DNA from: Himantopus leucocephalus
Lineage: Eukaryota > Chordata > Aves > Charadriiformes > Recurvirostridae
Direction of reading: 5' to 3'
Assembly: GCA_003993805.1 (NCBI GenBank)
Contig: RSEF01000002.1
Location: forward strand, 89,132,045-89,196,044
Length of the DNA stretch: 64,000 nucleotides
Shown: positions 11,901-24,000 of the stretch, one piece after another
Layout: every line of letters begins with the position of its first letter
Numbering within the stretch: the first letter of the stretch is position 1
Notes under the pieces: generated by a model
What the model was told of the DNA's origin: nothing
Database searches by the model: none
Seen by the model: only the letters and a program-made list of their open reading frames with translations
Position numbers and translations under genes: made by a program

Positions 11901-14900
11901 TTATGCAAAGGGAGCATCAGCCACCAAAACATTTCTCGTTAGGCCCTTCACATTTGTGTCTGGGATGTGTGAATGAAAAATGGATAAGCAGAGTGGGTAA
12001 GTTAGCATTACTTTTGATGCTGTTCCAAGTTACTTGAAATCATGGGACTGGAGGAAGTAACTAGTGCTCATAAAACTTTTCCAAAGAAGACTGAAGTGAG
12101 CAAGTTGTAGAGTGACCAAAAGGTGATAGACCAGGTGCAAACTTCTGCTTGGGTGTTAGGCATGACCAAACTTGAGGAGGTATTTGAACTGTTACCTTTT
12201 GTATAAGGTGGGGTTGAGAGCAGAGTTTAAAAGAGAGGGGGGAAAAAAAAAAAGACGACAAAAAAAGACAAAGCACAGTATATCTGCATTAATCAATGCC
12301 ACTTCTATACAGCACCTCTTCCTCTTCTTGATAACTTTCTGATGGCAGACTGTTGGATATTATTATATAGCAAGTCCACAAATAATTAAATTAGACAATT
12401 GGGAATTTAAAGAAGGATTAAGAAGTACTTGTGAAGCCAGAGTTAGTCCTTTGTGGTGGGTAGACATGGACTTGGTGACTGCTTTAAGTCCATTCCAGTT
12501 CTTTTTCTGTGATACCATTAGTATTTTCATTATGTTGTTTTCTGCTAGCGGAACAGTAGTTTCTGACCAAACTTATAACTAGTTTGATGCCAGAAAAGGA
12601 TGAATTCAGCTAGCAGTGCATAATTTCACATGTGTCTTTACCGAAATGACCTCTTTTACATGCAGCTGAAAGGGGCTTCCTCAAGCTATGTAAAACATGT
12701 TAGATCACATGAATCCTGATCTTCACTCTATAGTGTATTTGTGGGCAAATCAATTATCAGCAGACAGTGCTTCATTTCTGTTGAAAAGAAATGTGCCACT
12801 GAAACAGCTGGTGTTCATAGATTCACCTACGTATTAATGCAGAAGATGGGTACTATTCTTAAACCATCTTTGGTCATGCTTGGCCAAGTACTGATTCCCT
12901 CTTCATTCTGAATATTCTTTCCATGCATGGGATTTTTCACTTGCATAGGCATAGTTACATATATTATCTATTGGTTTGAGGGTTTTTTGTGTGTGATGTT
13001 CTGAGTTCATATGCAAGCCCCCATTACAAAACTACAGGGAGGGCATATGAGGTGGCCAGTTGGATGTATGAGTACTCTTCTGCTCATCTCTGCTTGTTAT
13101 TCATTTACATTTGGCTTCTACATAATTGGAAGGTTTTAGTCTTCAGAATTTGTAATTGCCTACCTTTCAGTACAGCTGAAATTTGTCACGTAAATTTATA
13201 AAAAAAATCTAAGTGAAGTAAAAGAATATTGGCAAATTGGCAGGGATTTGCTGCTGCTTTGGCTTATCAGTATGTGTTAGTATTTTGGGAGATGGGGAAA
13301 AACAGAAGAAAAAGAAAGCTAGGCAGAGACGTTGTCATTTTTCATTTATTTGCTGTATCTGTCATTGTTTTGTGCTAGTACTGAAATACAAGTGCAAGTG
13401 TGTTTCTAGACAAATGAGTCTGAACGCATCCATTTAGCTAGAGAAGCTTAGCTTTTTTATTTCTATTTTTTCTTTCATATCCCTGCTTGTTAGGCTGCAT
13501 TTCTTCTGTGTTTATAGTAATTTTCTCTTCTGGTTTCACAGTAAAGAAGAAAAATAGGTACTAAAGTTTTTTACTTCCACTACAGTAAAGCTCCTCTTTT
13601 CTTTAGATATTAAACATTTGTGTTTTTTCTGAGATAAAGGGGAAACCTGGATCACCTGAATATATGAGTTCATTTGTTCTCATGAGAAATAGAGGTGATA
13701 TTAAAAGGTATGTGTGTATATTTTACAGCAGATATTCATGAAACAGCTGATGTGGATTTTCTAGTGGTATAATTTAGACCTTTCTGAAATACAGTCAACC
13801 AGACTGTATTACATGCTCTAAAAGTAACTGTGGAGACATGTCTTCCTAAGAAGGTGGCACTCATATTTATATTTTCACAAACATGAGTAAACAGATACAG
13901 CTGCACAACAGTAATCACCAAGTAGTGGCTGTTTGAAAAGAAATTGGGCTGCTTCTTTCCAAATATCTGGACTGTATAGGACTATGGCATCCAGCTAGTT
14001 CTGGACTAAAGCAGTATTCTGTGTCAACAGGGCACTACTTGCGGAGGGACACAGGCTCTCCTTTGAGAATCAGCCTCTTTCTATGTAGCATCTGTACTGA
14101 AAAAGTGCAGGAATGTTAGCAGACTGTGCAGAAAATGAAAGCAGAAAATACTAATATGTATACTGAAAGCAGATTGTCTTAATTCTTATGTTGTTTTGCC
14201 CAGGTGGAGAGTCTGCCGCAAGCAGTTGCTGATGGCAAGTTTCAGCTCTTTGGCACCTAGGTGCCGCAGTGCTGAGCAATTTAGAAAAGAGATGGAATAT
14301 GCAGCGTGCTTTGAAAGTGATTACATCTGTAACACAGTTATCTGCAAACATGATTATCGATTTTTGCTTACAGATACTGATATGGAACTTCATTGCCTGT
14401 TCTGGCCTATAACAACTAATTTGAGTTCAACCAAAGTTTTTATGACGTGCATATCCAAAGAGTAGGCTTAAAGACACATCTTCTCAGTCACAGAGAGGAT
14501 TGTGTTTTCCCGTACTGCAGAGATCAGTTCAACAGTTGTGTGAAGCTAATGGACATAGATGCTTTTGGGTAATTCTACATACAGGAGGCAAGTTCATCTT
14601 ACACCTCTATGTTAGTGGTCACCAGTATCTAGCATGAGGGCACTGTGTGGTCTGTAGCATCCCCTGCCATTGCTTGTTGACCCATGAAATTCAAAAACCC
14701 CGAATTTAAACTGAGAGTAAGAGAAAAAGGTGGAGCAGCCCCATGTCCCCTCTCCACTAGGCAGAAAAATTTAAGATACATATCTCAACACTGAGCTCTA
14801 AGGAGCCTTTCACAGAGTGCTGTTAAAGGATGCACCCAGCTGCTGAACTATGGGAAGAACTGGCTGCTTCCATAAGGCAAAAAGTTCTGCTCCTTTCATG

Positions 14901-16537
14901 CCTAGGGAAGAGGTGGAAAATTTTTCAAGTTCGGGAGACTAGTTTTTTGCTACTGCAGTTAAGGGAAAGCAGGATTCTGTGACAAACATAGACACTTGTT
15001 CTTATAACCTAAGGAAAAAGAAAGATATGAGGAACCTGCAAAAAGAATGCTAGTGGGCTAGAAGCCCATGCAGGGGTGCATAGAAGGGAGGGTCCTGCTC
15101 TTCTAAGTGGTTCAGGGCACAAAGGGAGGGTCTGTACCGCTTCCAGCATGTTACTTGCCCAGTTAGCACTACTGAGCCCAAAGTAAGATGTGGATTGTTG
15201 CTCCTAAACGTTTGAGAGAAACACTGCTTAGCCATAGCATAGGAAGCTAGTCCTGGTCTGAATTGAGAATAGAGGACTAAAGTTGTTTCAAGTTTTATTC
15301 TGATAGGCTTATCCAAACTTTTGGGACACGTTTTGCCTTCATTTTGCCTATCCTTATTTTTCTACTGCCTTTTCTGTCCTGTTTTTAGTAGATGTTCTCT
15401 TCTCTTTTGGCATGTATTGTTTTACCCGTCCCAGATGGTACCACAATATGATGCTTCTGTTGTCAAGTCTGGGAGCTATAAATCATGTCAAAATATGGAA
15501 ATCAGTTTATTTATTAAAATTGAAAACTAGATGTGCTTTGAAATATCTGGTGTTAGACATATATGAGACTTCTATATAAAATTTTTGGTTCAGCTGTTAT
15601 TTTGGATTTATTTGAAGACAGGCAAACTGAAAATACGATTTATTTAAGTAATGTACCGACATCATGAACAGCTATGTTATTTCTTTTAATTGCTTTATGG
15701 GTAAGATTATAGCCTTTAGAGAGCAATTCGATATAATGAGCATTTGGGAATTACGCTTGTTCTGTGGGGTCTACACCTGCCTGCTCCATCGCAGTATTTT
15801 TAGGCATCTGCCCTTCTAATGGAACTTGGAGTCCGAGGTTAGGTGCTTAGGCCCTCTGTCGGGTGCATGGGGCTTGCTATATACCCCAGCACAGGATCCA
15901 CTGACATCTGAGTTCTATCTAATCCCACTGAGGAGGAATGCTGAGAGCACAGGGAACCATAAAGGATCGAGTTAGGTATCTGTATGGAATTTCACAATAA
16001 GGATTTTTTTTTTTCTTTGTCACCCATATGCAGCAGGCTTCTGTTATGAGTAAATTGCATCTAAAATGTATGTTAAGCTCATTCTGTCATGGTTTCTAAA
16101 CTGAAATAGCAGTACGAAGTTGAAGACTGTGTGACCACTATTGTGCATTCTTAAGCAAGGCTTCATTGCTGACTGAATGTGGGCTGGTCAATTACAGAAT
16201 TAACCTTGTTATAGATTTATTTGCTGTATGTTTGGGTTTTTTTTCCTTTTTTCTTCTTTTTTTTTTTTTTCTGATTTTAATACTAGCTTCTCTAATCAGT
16301 ACATCTGGATTTCACATGTTTGCTCTAGTGCCTGGAAAACTATTGATTTTCTTCTCCAAATCTGTAAAATAATTCTATGATGTGATGGTGGTTGGTATAC
16401 TAATTTTTCAAACAAATTAACAAAATGTCAAAAGAAAAAGAACAGATCATTACAAAGTTATGGGAAATTAGAAATGGTAGGTTCTATACTTGGGCCTGTA
16501 AAAAGGAGAAGGGACCAATAGGCCAGCTGAAGTGCTT
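5932..16537 (+). other. SEMA5A: SEMA5A 47-kb intron, first segment
   Basis: This unique AT-rich intron sequence follows the 46-bp exon. A TGCATG (RBFOX-type) motif sits at 5963-5968, 32 bp past the donor. The open frames at 7422-7808 and 7901-8356 (+) have no recognisable domain, no splice context and no family match that I know of; I treat them as chance. There is a short snapback CA/GT microsatellite near 10582-10612, an A-rich tract at 9099-9126, and a single N at 6470. I recognise nothing else here. Confidence 0.75.
10582..10612. repeat. CA/GT snapback microsatellite
   Basis: A short TA/CA run is followed after a few bases by a GT/TA run, so the two halves can pair. It is too short to be more than a simple repeat. 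Confidence 0.6.
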
Positions 16538-16637
16538 NNNNNNNNNNNNNNNNNNNNNNNNNNNNNNNNNNNNNNNNNNNNNNNNNNNNNNNNNNNNNNN
16601 NNNNNNNNNNNNNNNNNNNNNNNNNNNNNNNNNNNNN
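16538..16637. other. Assembly gap, 100 N
   Basis: Exactly 100 consecutive N, the conventional placeholder for a scaffold gap of unknown size. The open frames that run through it on both strands are artefacts. Confidence 0.99.
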
Positions 16638-18296
16638 AAGTAATGACAACAATAGGTTCAAGGAAAACAAATGAATTAATACAGAAGGAGTTTGATTAGA
16701 GGTTAATATTTATACCTGCAGTTGTGCATATATTCAATTTTGAAAATTACTTCCTTCATGAAAACCTATTAGTCTTTTTCCCAGGGTACAGCTACCATTG
16801 TAGTGATCAGAAAATAGTAAGCCCCAAAACAGTTTGTGGTTTTGTTTAGGTTTTAAATTGACTGATTCAGTTAGGTTTATTAAAAGGCAAATGAAAGACC
16901 TGAGAAGAGCTCAGAATTCCTTATTTATGTGGGTACCCAGGATAAAGCAACACCATGGAAATCAATTCTTGGAATAATGAGTAACTGGGACAGAATCAAA
17001 ACAAATTTGTGTCAATTATTAGTTAAAGAACAACTTCATTGTGGAGTTGACCATTTTTTTGTGTGTGGTATGTGATTCCGTTCCTTAACGCTTTAGTCTC
17101 TAAATAAAGCCTAAGATGAGTATGATTTTTCAGAATTTTGAAATCACCTTGGGGATAAATTGATTTGTTAGTAAATATTTCTCATCGGGGAAAAAAATAA
17201 TAAGTTTAATCACTCTTCCGTTGTTTTGAAAAAACCACAAATTTATGCTATTATATTTTTATGACTTTCAGAGCTTTAAATTGAGCATTTTGAATTAAAT
17301 GCTGCGTCTGGTATGTGCACTGCACATTGGTTTCTGTTAATTACATTTAAATATGAGTAAGAGAATGCATTCATTCTAAAGCCACATCGAGTGGAAAATG
17401 CAGTAGCTGCCCAGTATTTGTACGTGCCATTACTTTTAAGATATGTTAGTAGAAATCCTGCTTATAAGTGTTATAGCCTTAGGCCTGTAAGCTCCGAGTC
17501 TTTGCCTAGATATTTTGACAGTTTTGGGCAATGGTTCTGTGCTTCCTCACGCTCAAGTCAGGGAGCCAAAATGACGAAAGGTCAAACTGTTCCTTGCTTT
17601 TTCCCGTGCCTTGTTACTATGAGATGAAAACAAGGTCTAGTGAGAGGAGAGACTTTGTGGGAAGTGGAACTGCAGAAGGTCGTCTGCATGAATGTTCAGA
17701 CTTTTGCACACATTTTAATTCCCATTGATGAGGTGAAAGCTTCCTCAGGGAAATTCTTTCTGACTCCAAGATTTGTGGTTATTTTTGTTACTCCAGTAAA
17801 ATTTTGCATACTGTTTTGACTGAATACCTGGGCAGTTAACAAAAAAGAGAAAAATATTGGAATTAAGTTTTATACTGTCAAACACACACAAAACCTTTTG
17901 TAATGGAATTTTTTCTTACTTTAATTAGGCTAGGATTTATTAATGAAGCTGTTATAATATGTCAGAACAAGTCTGAAGAGACAATAATGCTGTAAGTTCA
18001 TAGAAGATGAAAAATATGTCATCGTATATTTATGGAGACTGCTCTAGGCATGATTCCACAGTCTTTTCTCACATGGCTGTCAGTGGTGTTACTTGTAGAA
18101 TATTGCGCTACTCAGCATGAGAAAATAAAGCTGAATGAGTTGTACTCAACAAAACCATGCATATGCATCGACAAATGGAAGCTGAGTGGAGAATTTCACG
18201 TGCTAATGCATATGTAGACAAAATCCTCCATAAGCTGACTTTTTTACATAATATGGTCCATACTGATGAACAGGAAATGAAGCAAAGGCATCAGGA

Positions 18297-18481
18297 GACC
18301 TGCATGGATACACAAGGACCTCCCAACTGAATTGTGGCATAAAAATGAAGTGTGCATGAGGTGGAACAGGTGACCCAGGAGGAATATAGAGACGCTGTCC
18401 AAGCAGACCAGGGTGGGATGAGGAAATCCAAAGTAGACATGTAGTTGGATCTGGTGAGGGATGGGAAGAGCAACGAGAACA
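18297..18481 (+). mobile_element. CR1 ORF2 internal fragment
   Basis: The + strand reads like the linker between the endonuclease and reverse-transcriptase parts of CR1 ORF2. Diagnostic stretches are CAGGTGACCCAGGAGGAATA and the degraded GTTGGATCTGGTGAGGGATG. Translation gives the VTQEEYRDAV and RDGVRKAK-like pattern with indels and stops. It has neither the 5' nor the 3' end of the element and overlaps the same ORF2 portion as the fragment at 30425. Confidence 0.8.
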
Positions 18482-20850
18482 TTATTTTAAAATAAATTGA
18501 TCAGAAAACAACCAATTGTTGTCATGTTTCTCTTTAAGTTGTATTAAAATTATACACCCTTTTAATACTCCAGCTACCCAGTAAAAAGGAAAGTTGAAAC
18601 TTGGGAACTGATGTATGAAAAATCATGTCCAAATAATCGACAAAAGCAGGCTTGCTGTGTGAACCAAGAATACTATTTCACTAAAATTTGTAGTTTCGTT
18701 AATTTTCCTGCTCCACACCCCACTATGACACACAAAAGGAAGAATTGCTTTCATTTTTAATTGGAGAGGAAAAAAAATGGCAAGTCATTCTTGTTTCTAT
18801 AAAATTACATCTAAAACATTATAAATTATTCATTAAACGATTGTATTTTAATGTAGGTGCACACTAATATAAAGGAATAAGGAATGATAAATCTACCCAG
18901 ACAAATGTGGAACAAATATTTATGTTGTCATGACCAAATTTTCCAAAACTTCATGAACATCTGTGTTAAATAATGGGTAGCATGATGAAAAGCTGGTTTC
19001 TAGAAGGTGCATTCTCCCTGAGACTTCCAAGCTGCAGAGAAGAAAAACTAGACAGGATGGAACAGAGGAAAAGAATGAATTATTGTGAATGAATCCAGTC
19101 AGGCTGAGGCACTGTAAATGCATTGTAGAGTTGATGCGATGTAAAAAACTCCTGAACAGCACAGTGCTATGGAGGGCCTGTCTCTGCTAATCACCCTTGT
19201 GTATCAGGAACGAAAATGCATCTTTTAGCCTGAGCACACAGCTACGTGAGGGCAAATGCACCTTGCAGATGGAGTCAGGGAGCTCACTGAAGGGAAAGTT
19301 CCTTGTTTACTGCAAAAAGTAAAAACGTATTATGTGTTTCTATCTGTGAAGAAGTAATATTTACCAGTCTTTTCCCGAACAGCAGGTATATGTGCAGTGC
19401 TGAACATAACAGAAAGCATCTTCGAGTCCTTGCTGGGAGAACCAGCCATGCGTAAACTCCCTGCTGCTTCTAAATAGCCAGCTGAAGGAAAAATACCAGA
19501 AAGCTGGAGGTAACTTTTTCCAAACAATACACAGATTGAATCTGGTTTGTGTAGCAAATCGGAGTCAAATAGATCAAAGAGCTTTAGTCGGTGTAGCCAA
19601 GAAAATGGAGTTCTGGAAGATAAAATCTGAGGAGAAAAGAGGATTAAAACCAGTAGTTTCTTCAAGAACATCATCTGGTCTGGCTGAATACATTGCACAA
19701 AAAGCAGCCCTTTAAAAATGGCCACAAAATGGTCGCAAAACTAGAGTATCTCTGGAAGCCAGCCAACATGAAAAAACGTGAGAGACAAAACCCACCCGAT
19801 CACCGTGGCAGAGAAGGCTCGTAGAGTGCCAGAGCAGGTTGGAGGCAGTGTAAGTGTATGATGAGCAGGCTGAAGGAGAAAGGCCAACGCTGTGTTTACC
19901 AGGCTGATATGCGTAATTTTCAGCCAAAATTCTTACAGAACAGGTGGTTGAGACTCTCCAGATGCACATCTCTACAAAGATCTGCAAATGGCTGTGCCGA
20001 TCCTGGGTGTAGTCATTCAGGTTTCCTGGCTGAAGCATAGTCTGCTGAGAGCTGAGCAAAGGCCAGCGACTGTCTGAAGTTATTTACAACTCCTAAATCT
20101 GCAGTCAGGGTGACAAGTTGTACCTTGCTTCTGAGATCACACAGCCCAACAAAATCACTCTGTTACCTGCAGCTGGCCTCTCAAATGCTGCAAGACTGTT
20201 GCAGGCTGTGAAAGGGAGTACTTAAGTAAAAATATGTTTAGTATCCAAAGTAGGAAAGGGAAAACTGAAACACAGAGCATCTGAATCAAGTGATTCCCAA
20301 ATTGTTCCTCCTGTAGGAAAAGTACTGTGGATTTTCTCATGTATAATGGACTTAGTACAGCTGATAAGCTTACCTGCTTTTCTTCTGCAGGGCATGATGT
20401 AGCTGACACGTATCAAACCCCATTTTTACAAGTGTTAAATCCATCTAAATTGGAACCTATTTTGGGCCCACAACCCCAAAGCAAAATATAACTAAACTAA
20501 AATAAAATGAAGATAAATTAATTGGAAGACTGCACTGTATCAAACAGTCTCATTCCCAGAAATGCCCATGATTCTGAGATAAAACAGGATAGAGATGGAC
20601 AGAGAAAATATATAGTGGATTAGAATATCAGAAGAGCTTAACTACTTTTCTATTTCATTTGGAGGTAGTTTGTCATATCCCTGATAAACATTTTTTTGGT
20701 TGTCTATGTGAAGTGGAACATCTCAAAGAGGCAAGTGAGAGCTGGTAAGTGAAATGGAGTTAATAGTCTAATATCTAGCATACTGCCTTTGAGTGTAAGA
20801 CTCTGGCTCATGTCTTTATTTCTGATTCACAGCATGGATTTGGACTTGCC

Positions 20851-21009
20851 TCTTCTGTAGCTTAATTGAGTTTCCTAAACAGTAGGATTCAGAAGGCTCT
20901 TTGCGTTTTCTCATTTTGCAGGTATTTAATTCGAGCTCTAAGAAGCTTTTCTAGTAAAGTTGTAGTGAANTCTTCTGTAGCTTAATTGAGTTTCCTAAAC
21001 AGTAGGATT
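20851..21009. repeat. 39-bp exact direct repeat flanking a single N
   Basis: The 39 bases at 20851-20889, starting TCTTCTGTAGCTTAATTGAG, recur exactly at 20971-21009. The second copy begins immediately after the single N at 20970. An exact long repeat starting at an N is what appears when two overlapping contig ends are joined without merging. I therefore read it as an assembly artefact rather than a biological repeat. Confidence 0.9.
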
Positions 21010-24000
21010 ACTCGGAAAAGGTTTTGAGAACGGTGGTGATGGGTGGATTTTTAATCTTTATTTTTTTGTTGTCGAATCGACACTTTCCGCAGGCATCTTT
21101 GGTACTATTGTCAGAAGAGTCCTGGCCAGATTTAATGTATTTGTGTGGTATAAGATTGTGGCTTTAAGGGAGGGGAAGCCTGCAGGACTTCTCTGATGTG
21201 CCTGTGGCGTGCTTCTGGGGCCGCAGGCCGGTGTGCTGTTAGTGCTGGCTGGTGTTTGTTATACCGACATTCATGTAACGTAGCTGAAGTTTTGTAACTC
21301 TTCAGGTCTCTCATTTAGTTTATGTCTTTTTTGAATGATTGATAGGTGAATGGGTGGGTGCATTTGGATAACGCTGCTCTGCTACCCTCACAGTACAGCG
21401 TAGGCCTTGCTAGAAGCACTGTAGTGGTTGTGCACATATGTGGCATACTGGAGGCGCATTAATCTAGCTAGCGTGTGGATTGATGGCAGCGTTAGCTGGA
21501 GAAGCATGGACTTCTACGCAGACTGTGCACCAGGCTTCCTAATATCATGGGTCTGGAGTAGCAGATGTTTGTGTTAATTGAAGCATGTTGAGATATCCGT
21601 TATCTCACCTGTCTGTGATACAGACATTGCTTAAAAGGGCTGTTGAACAGTGTGATTACTGTGTGGAAGTTTATAAATACTGTAATTACTGATTCTGGTG
21701 TTATTCTTATGTTCCGCTGTTATGATAGCCATGGGAATATTGGTTGAGTCCCTTTTCCTACTGGAATTTGTTTTCCCTCCTGTTTGTTTTCAGAAGAGGA
21801 GTACAAAGGCGAATTTTGCACCAGAAGCTTCAGAGCAGTCAGATCATGTTTGGTACAAGTCTCAGAAAAAAAAGGAGTATCTAAATGTATTTTTCCTTGT
21901 CTTGAAAGTAAATAGGCTGTTACAGGTTCCTACAGCAAGTTTTAGAGAAGTGGATTGACTTTTTTGTCTTTGTGATCTGCTTGATTAGCAGAGAACTCTG
22001 TGACATGCCTGAGACCGTGAAGAGTGTTTAATTCTTCAGGACAGTGGAAAGCAAAGTCCTCACAGGGGGAATGTTTGGTTTCTCATACAAGTTCTGATGT
22101 TGTTGCTGTCATTGCTACTAGGACAATTGAACTGCAAAAATAAGCTTCTCCTTGAAGAAATTACTTGGACAGTGACAACGTGACCCTGTTCGTCTCCCAC
22201 GTATGCATTATGCAGTGTAACCACTCTGCGAAGTTCTTGTAAAGAAAAACAAACAAAAATGCCACCCTTACAGACTCCATCTAGGATATATTCTTCCCTT
22301 CCCATGTCTTATAGCTAGTACCAACAATCTATCAGCTTGAATTGCATGCTTGGTAATACTCAGAGAATCCTGCAAACACCTTATAAAAATGAGCCGACGG
22401 ATTGGAAATCTGATGAATAATCCTGTTGGTAGACAAAGACAAAGCAGAGCTGAGGTTGCTCTTTCATGGTGGTGTCAACTCTGCAGGACTGTCTGGTGTA
22501 AGAAAAATGAAAACATATTAGTTTTGGAGAACAGATGGGGAATCTGAATACACACAAGCAAAATTGATCTACAGAGTCGTGCTGAGGGTAGGTTGCTGCT
22601 TTTAATAGGCATAGCTACTTACGTCTTGACATGCTTTAGTATCTACCTAATGACTAGAAGAAATTTGCAGCACTTTTTCTTCTTTCAAGGGGCTTTTAGC
22701 ATTATTTTACTGGACTTGAGGATCAATATTATATGAACGGAAGCTTTTCAGCTGTACCCATGGATAGCTATTACCTTTTAGAAGAGAAAGCGTATAACAC
22801 TGTTCGTGTGGGAACATCCTCCACACATAAGTTAGTGGCAAGCCTAAATGTTTACTGTTTGTAAAAATTCTGTGTCTATTTTAATTTATTACTTTTTCCA
22901 GGTAGATAGTATGAGACTTCTAATGCCATTTCTGGAATGCTTATTACTCTTGCTAGTACAGGCCTTTTTGATATCATGGTTAATTTTGATGTAGTCTTAT
23001 ACAAGGAATTTTAACAATATTGCTTTGCTAACTTCACAAGCTTAAAATAATAATAATACTCATTGATATTACTGAAAAAATAAAAATAAAAAATGATACA
23101 GTCTCTCTTCTTGAAGTTCTCTCCAGAATAATTCTTGGCTTCCACATGTTCTTATAAGGCTGAGTTATTCATCCAGCTCTAGTCTTGCCATTTTAAACTC
23201 TGAGACCACTGTCAGGACTTCAAGCAAGCACAGGGGACATTTATTCTGCGCCTAGGAGACAAACAGAGATCTCAGAAGTTTAACGCTTAAACAGATGAGG
23301 GAAAACGTAATACTGAGAAAAAGCTTATATATTACTGTACTGGTTGTAGACAAGACTGTGTGATAGGACTTTATTTCTTGGTGAGACAGAGTCATGTTGT
23401 TATGACTGGCATGCACCAGAGCAGAGCAGCAAGCCCTTTTATACAAGAAAGAGGAAAGTGTTAAAAAACTTTAAGGGAGAGGAGAGCAGACAGGTTGCAT
23501 TAAAAGTAGTTGACCAGAAACTGTTATGAAAGAACTATGTCAAATGTGAGCAGGACTATAGCTTTTTACAGACTTAGTTATGTTAAAAACAAGTTGTATT
23601 TGTGTACACAAGTAGTATTTGTGTAACGGAAAGTGCAACCACAATGAGGATAGAGAAGACAGTTAATTTGAGTAAAGATTGTACTGATGAGGTGATAATG
23701 TCAGAAGTCCATACACCATGGAAAAATATGCCTTAATGGGAACTCCTTATATGTCTGTGCCTCCTGTAAATTCATTGTGAAACTATAGCATGCGTAAGGG
23801 GCAGGAACCCCAAGCAGAAGGTGGAACAGTAGATACCAGAAACTGCATTAAATTTGTGAACCTTTGCCTACTTTCTGCTTGTAGGTGAAACAGAGAATTA
23901 GAGGGGAAAAGTACAAAACTTGTATGCAATACATATGCCGGGATTTAAGTTCTAATTTAGTAATTCAGTAAGTCTAGCAATTTAAAAACAAAACAAAACA

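Noticed and set aside
16425..16670. Open frames on both strands through the N block
   Set aside because: They exist only because N codons are not stops.
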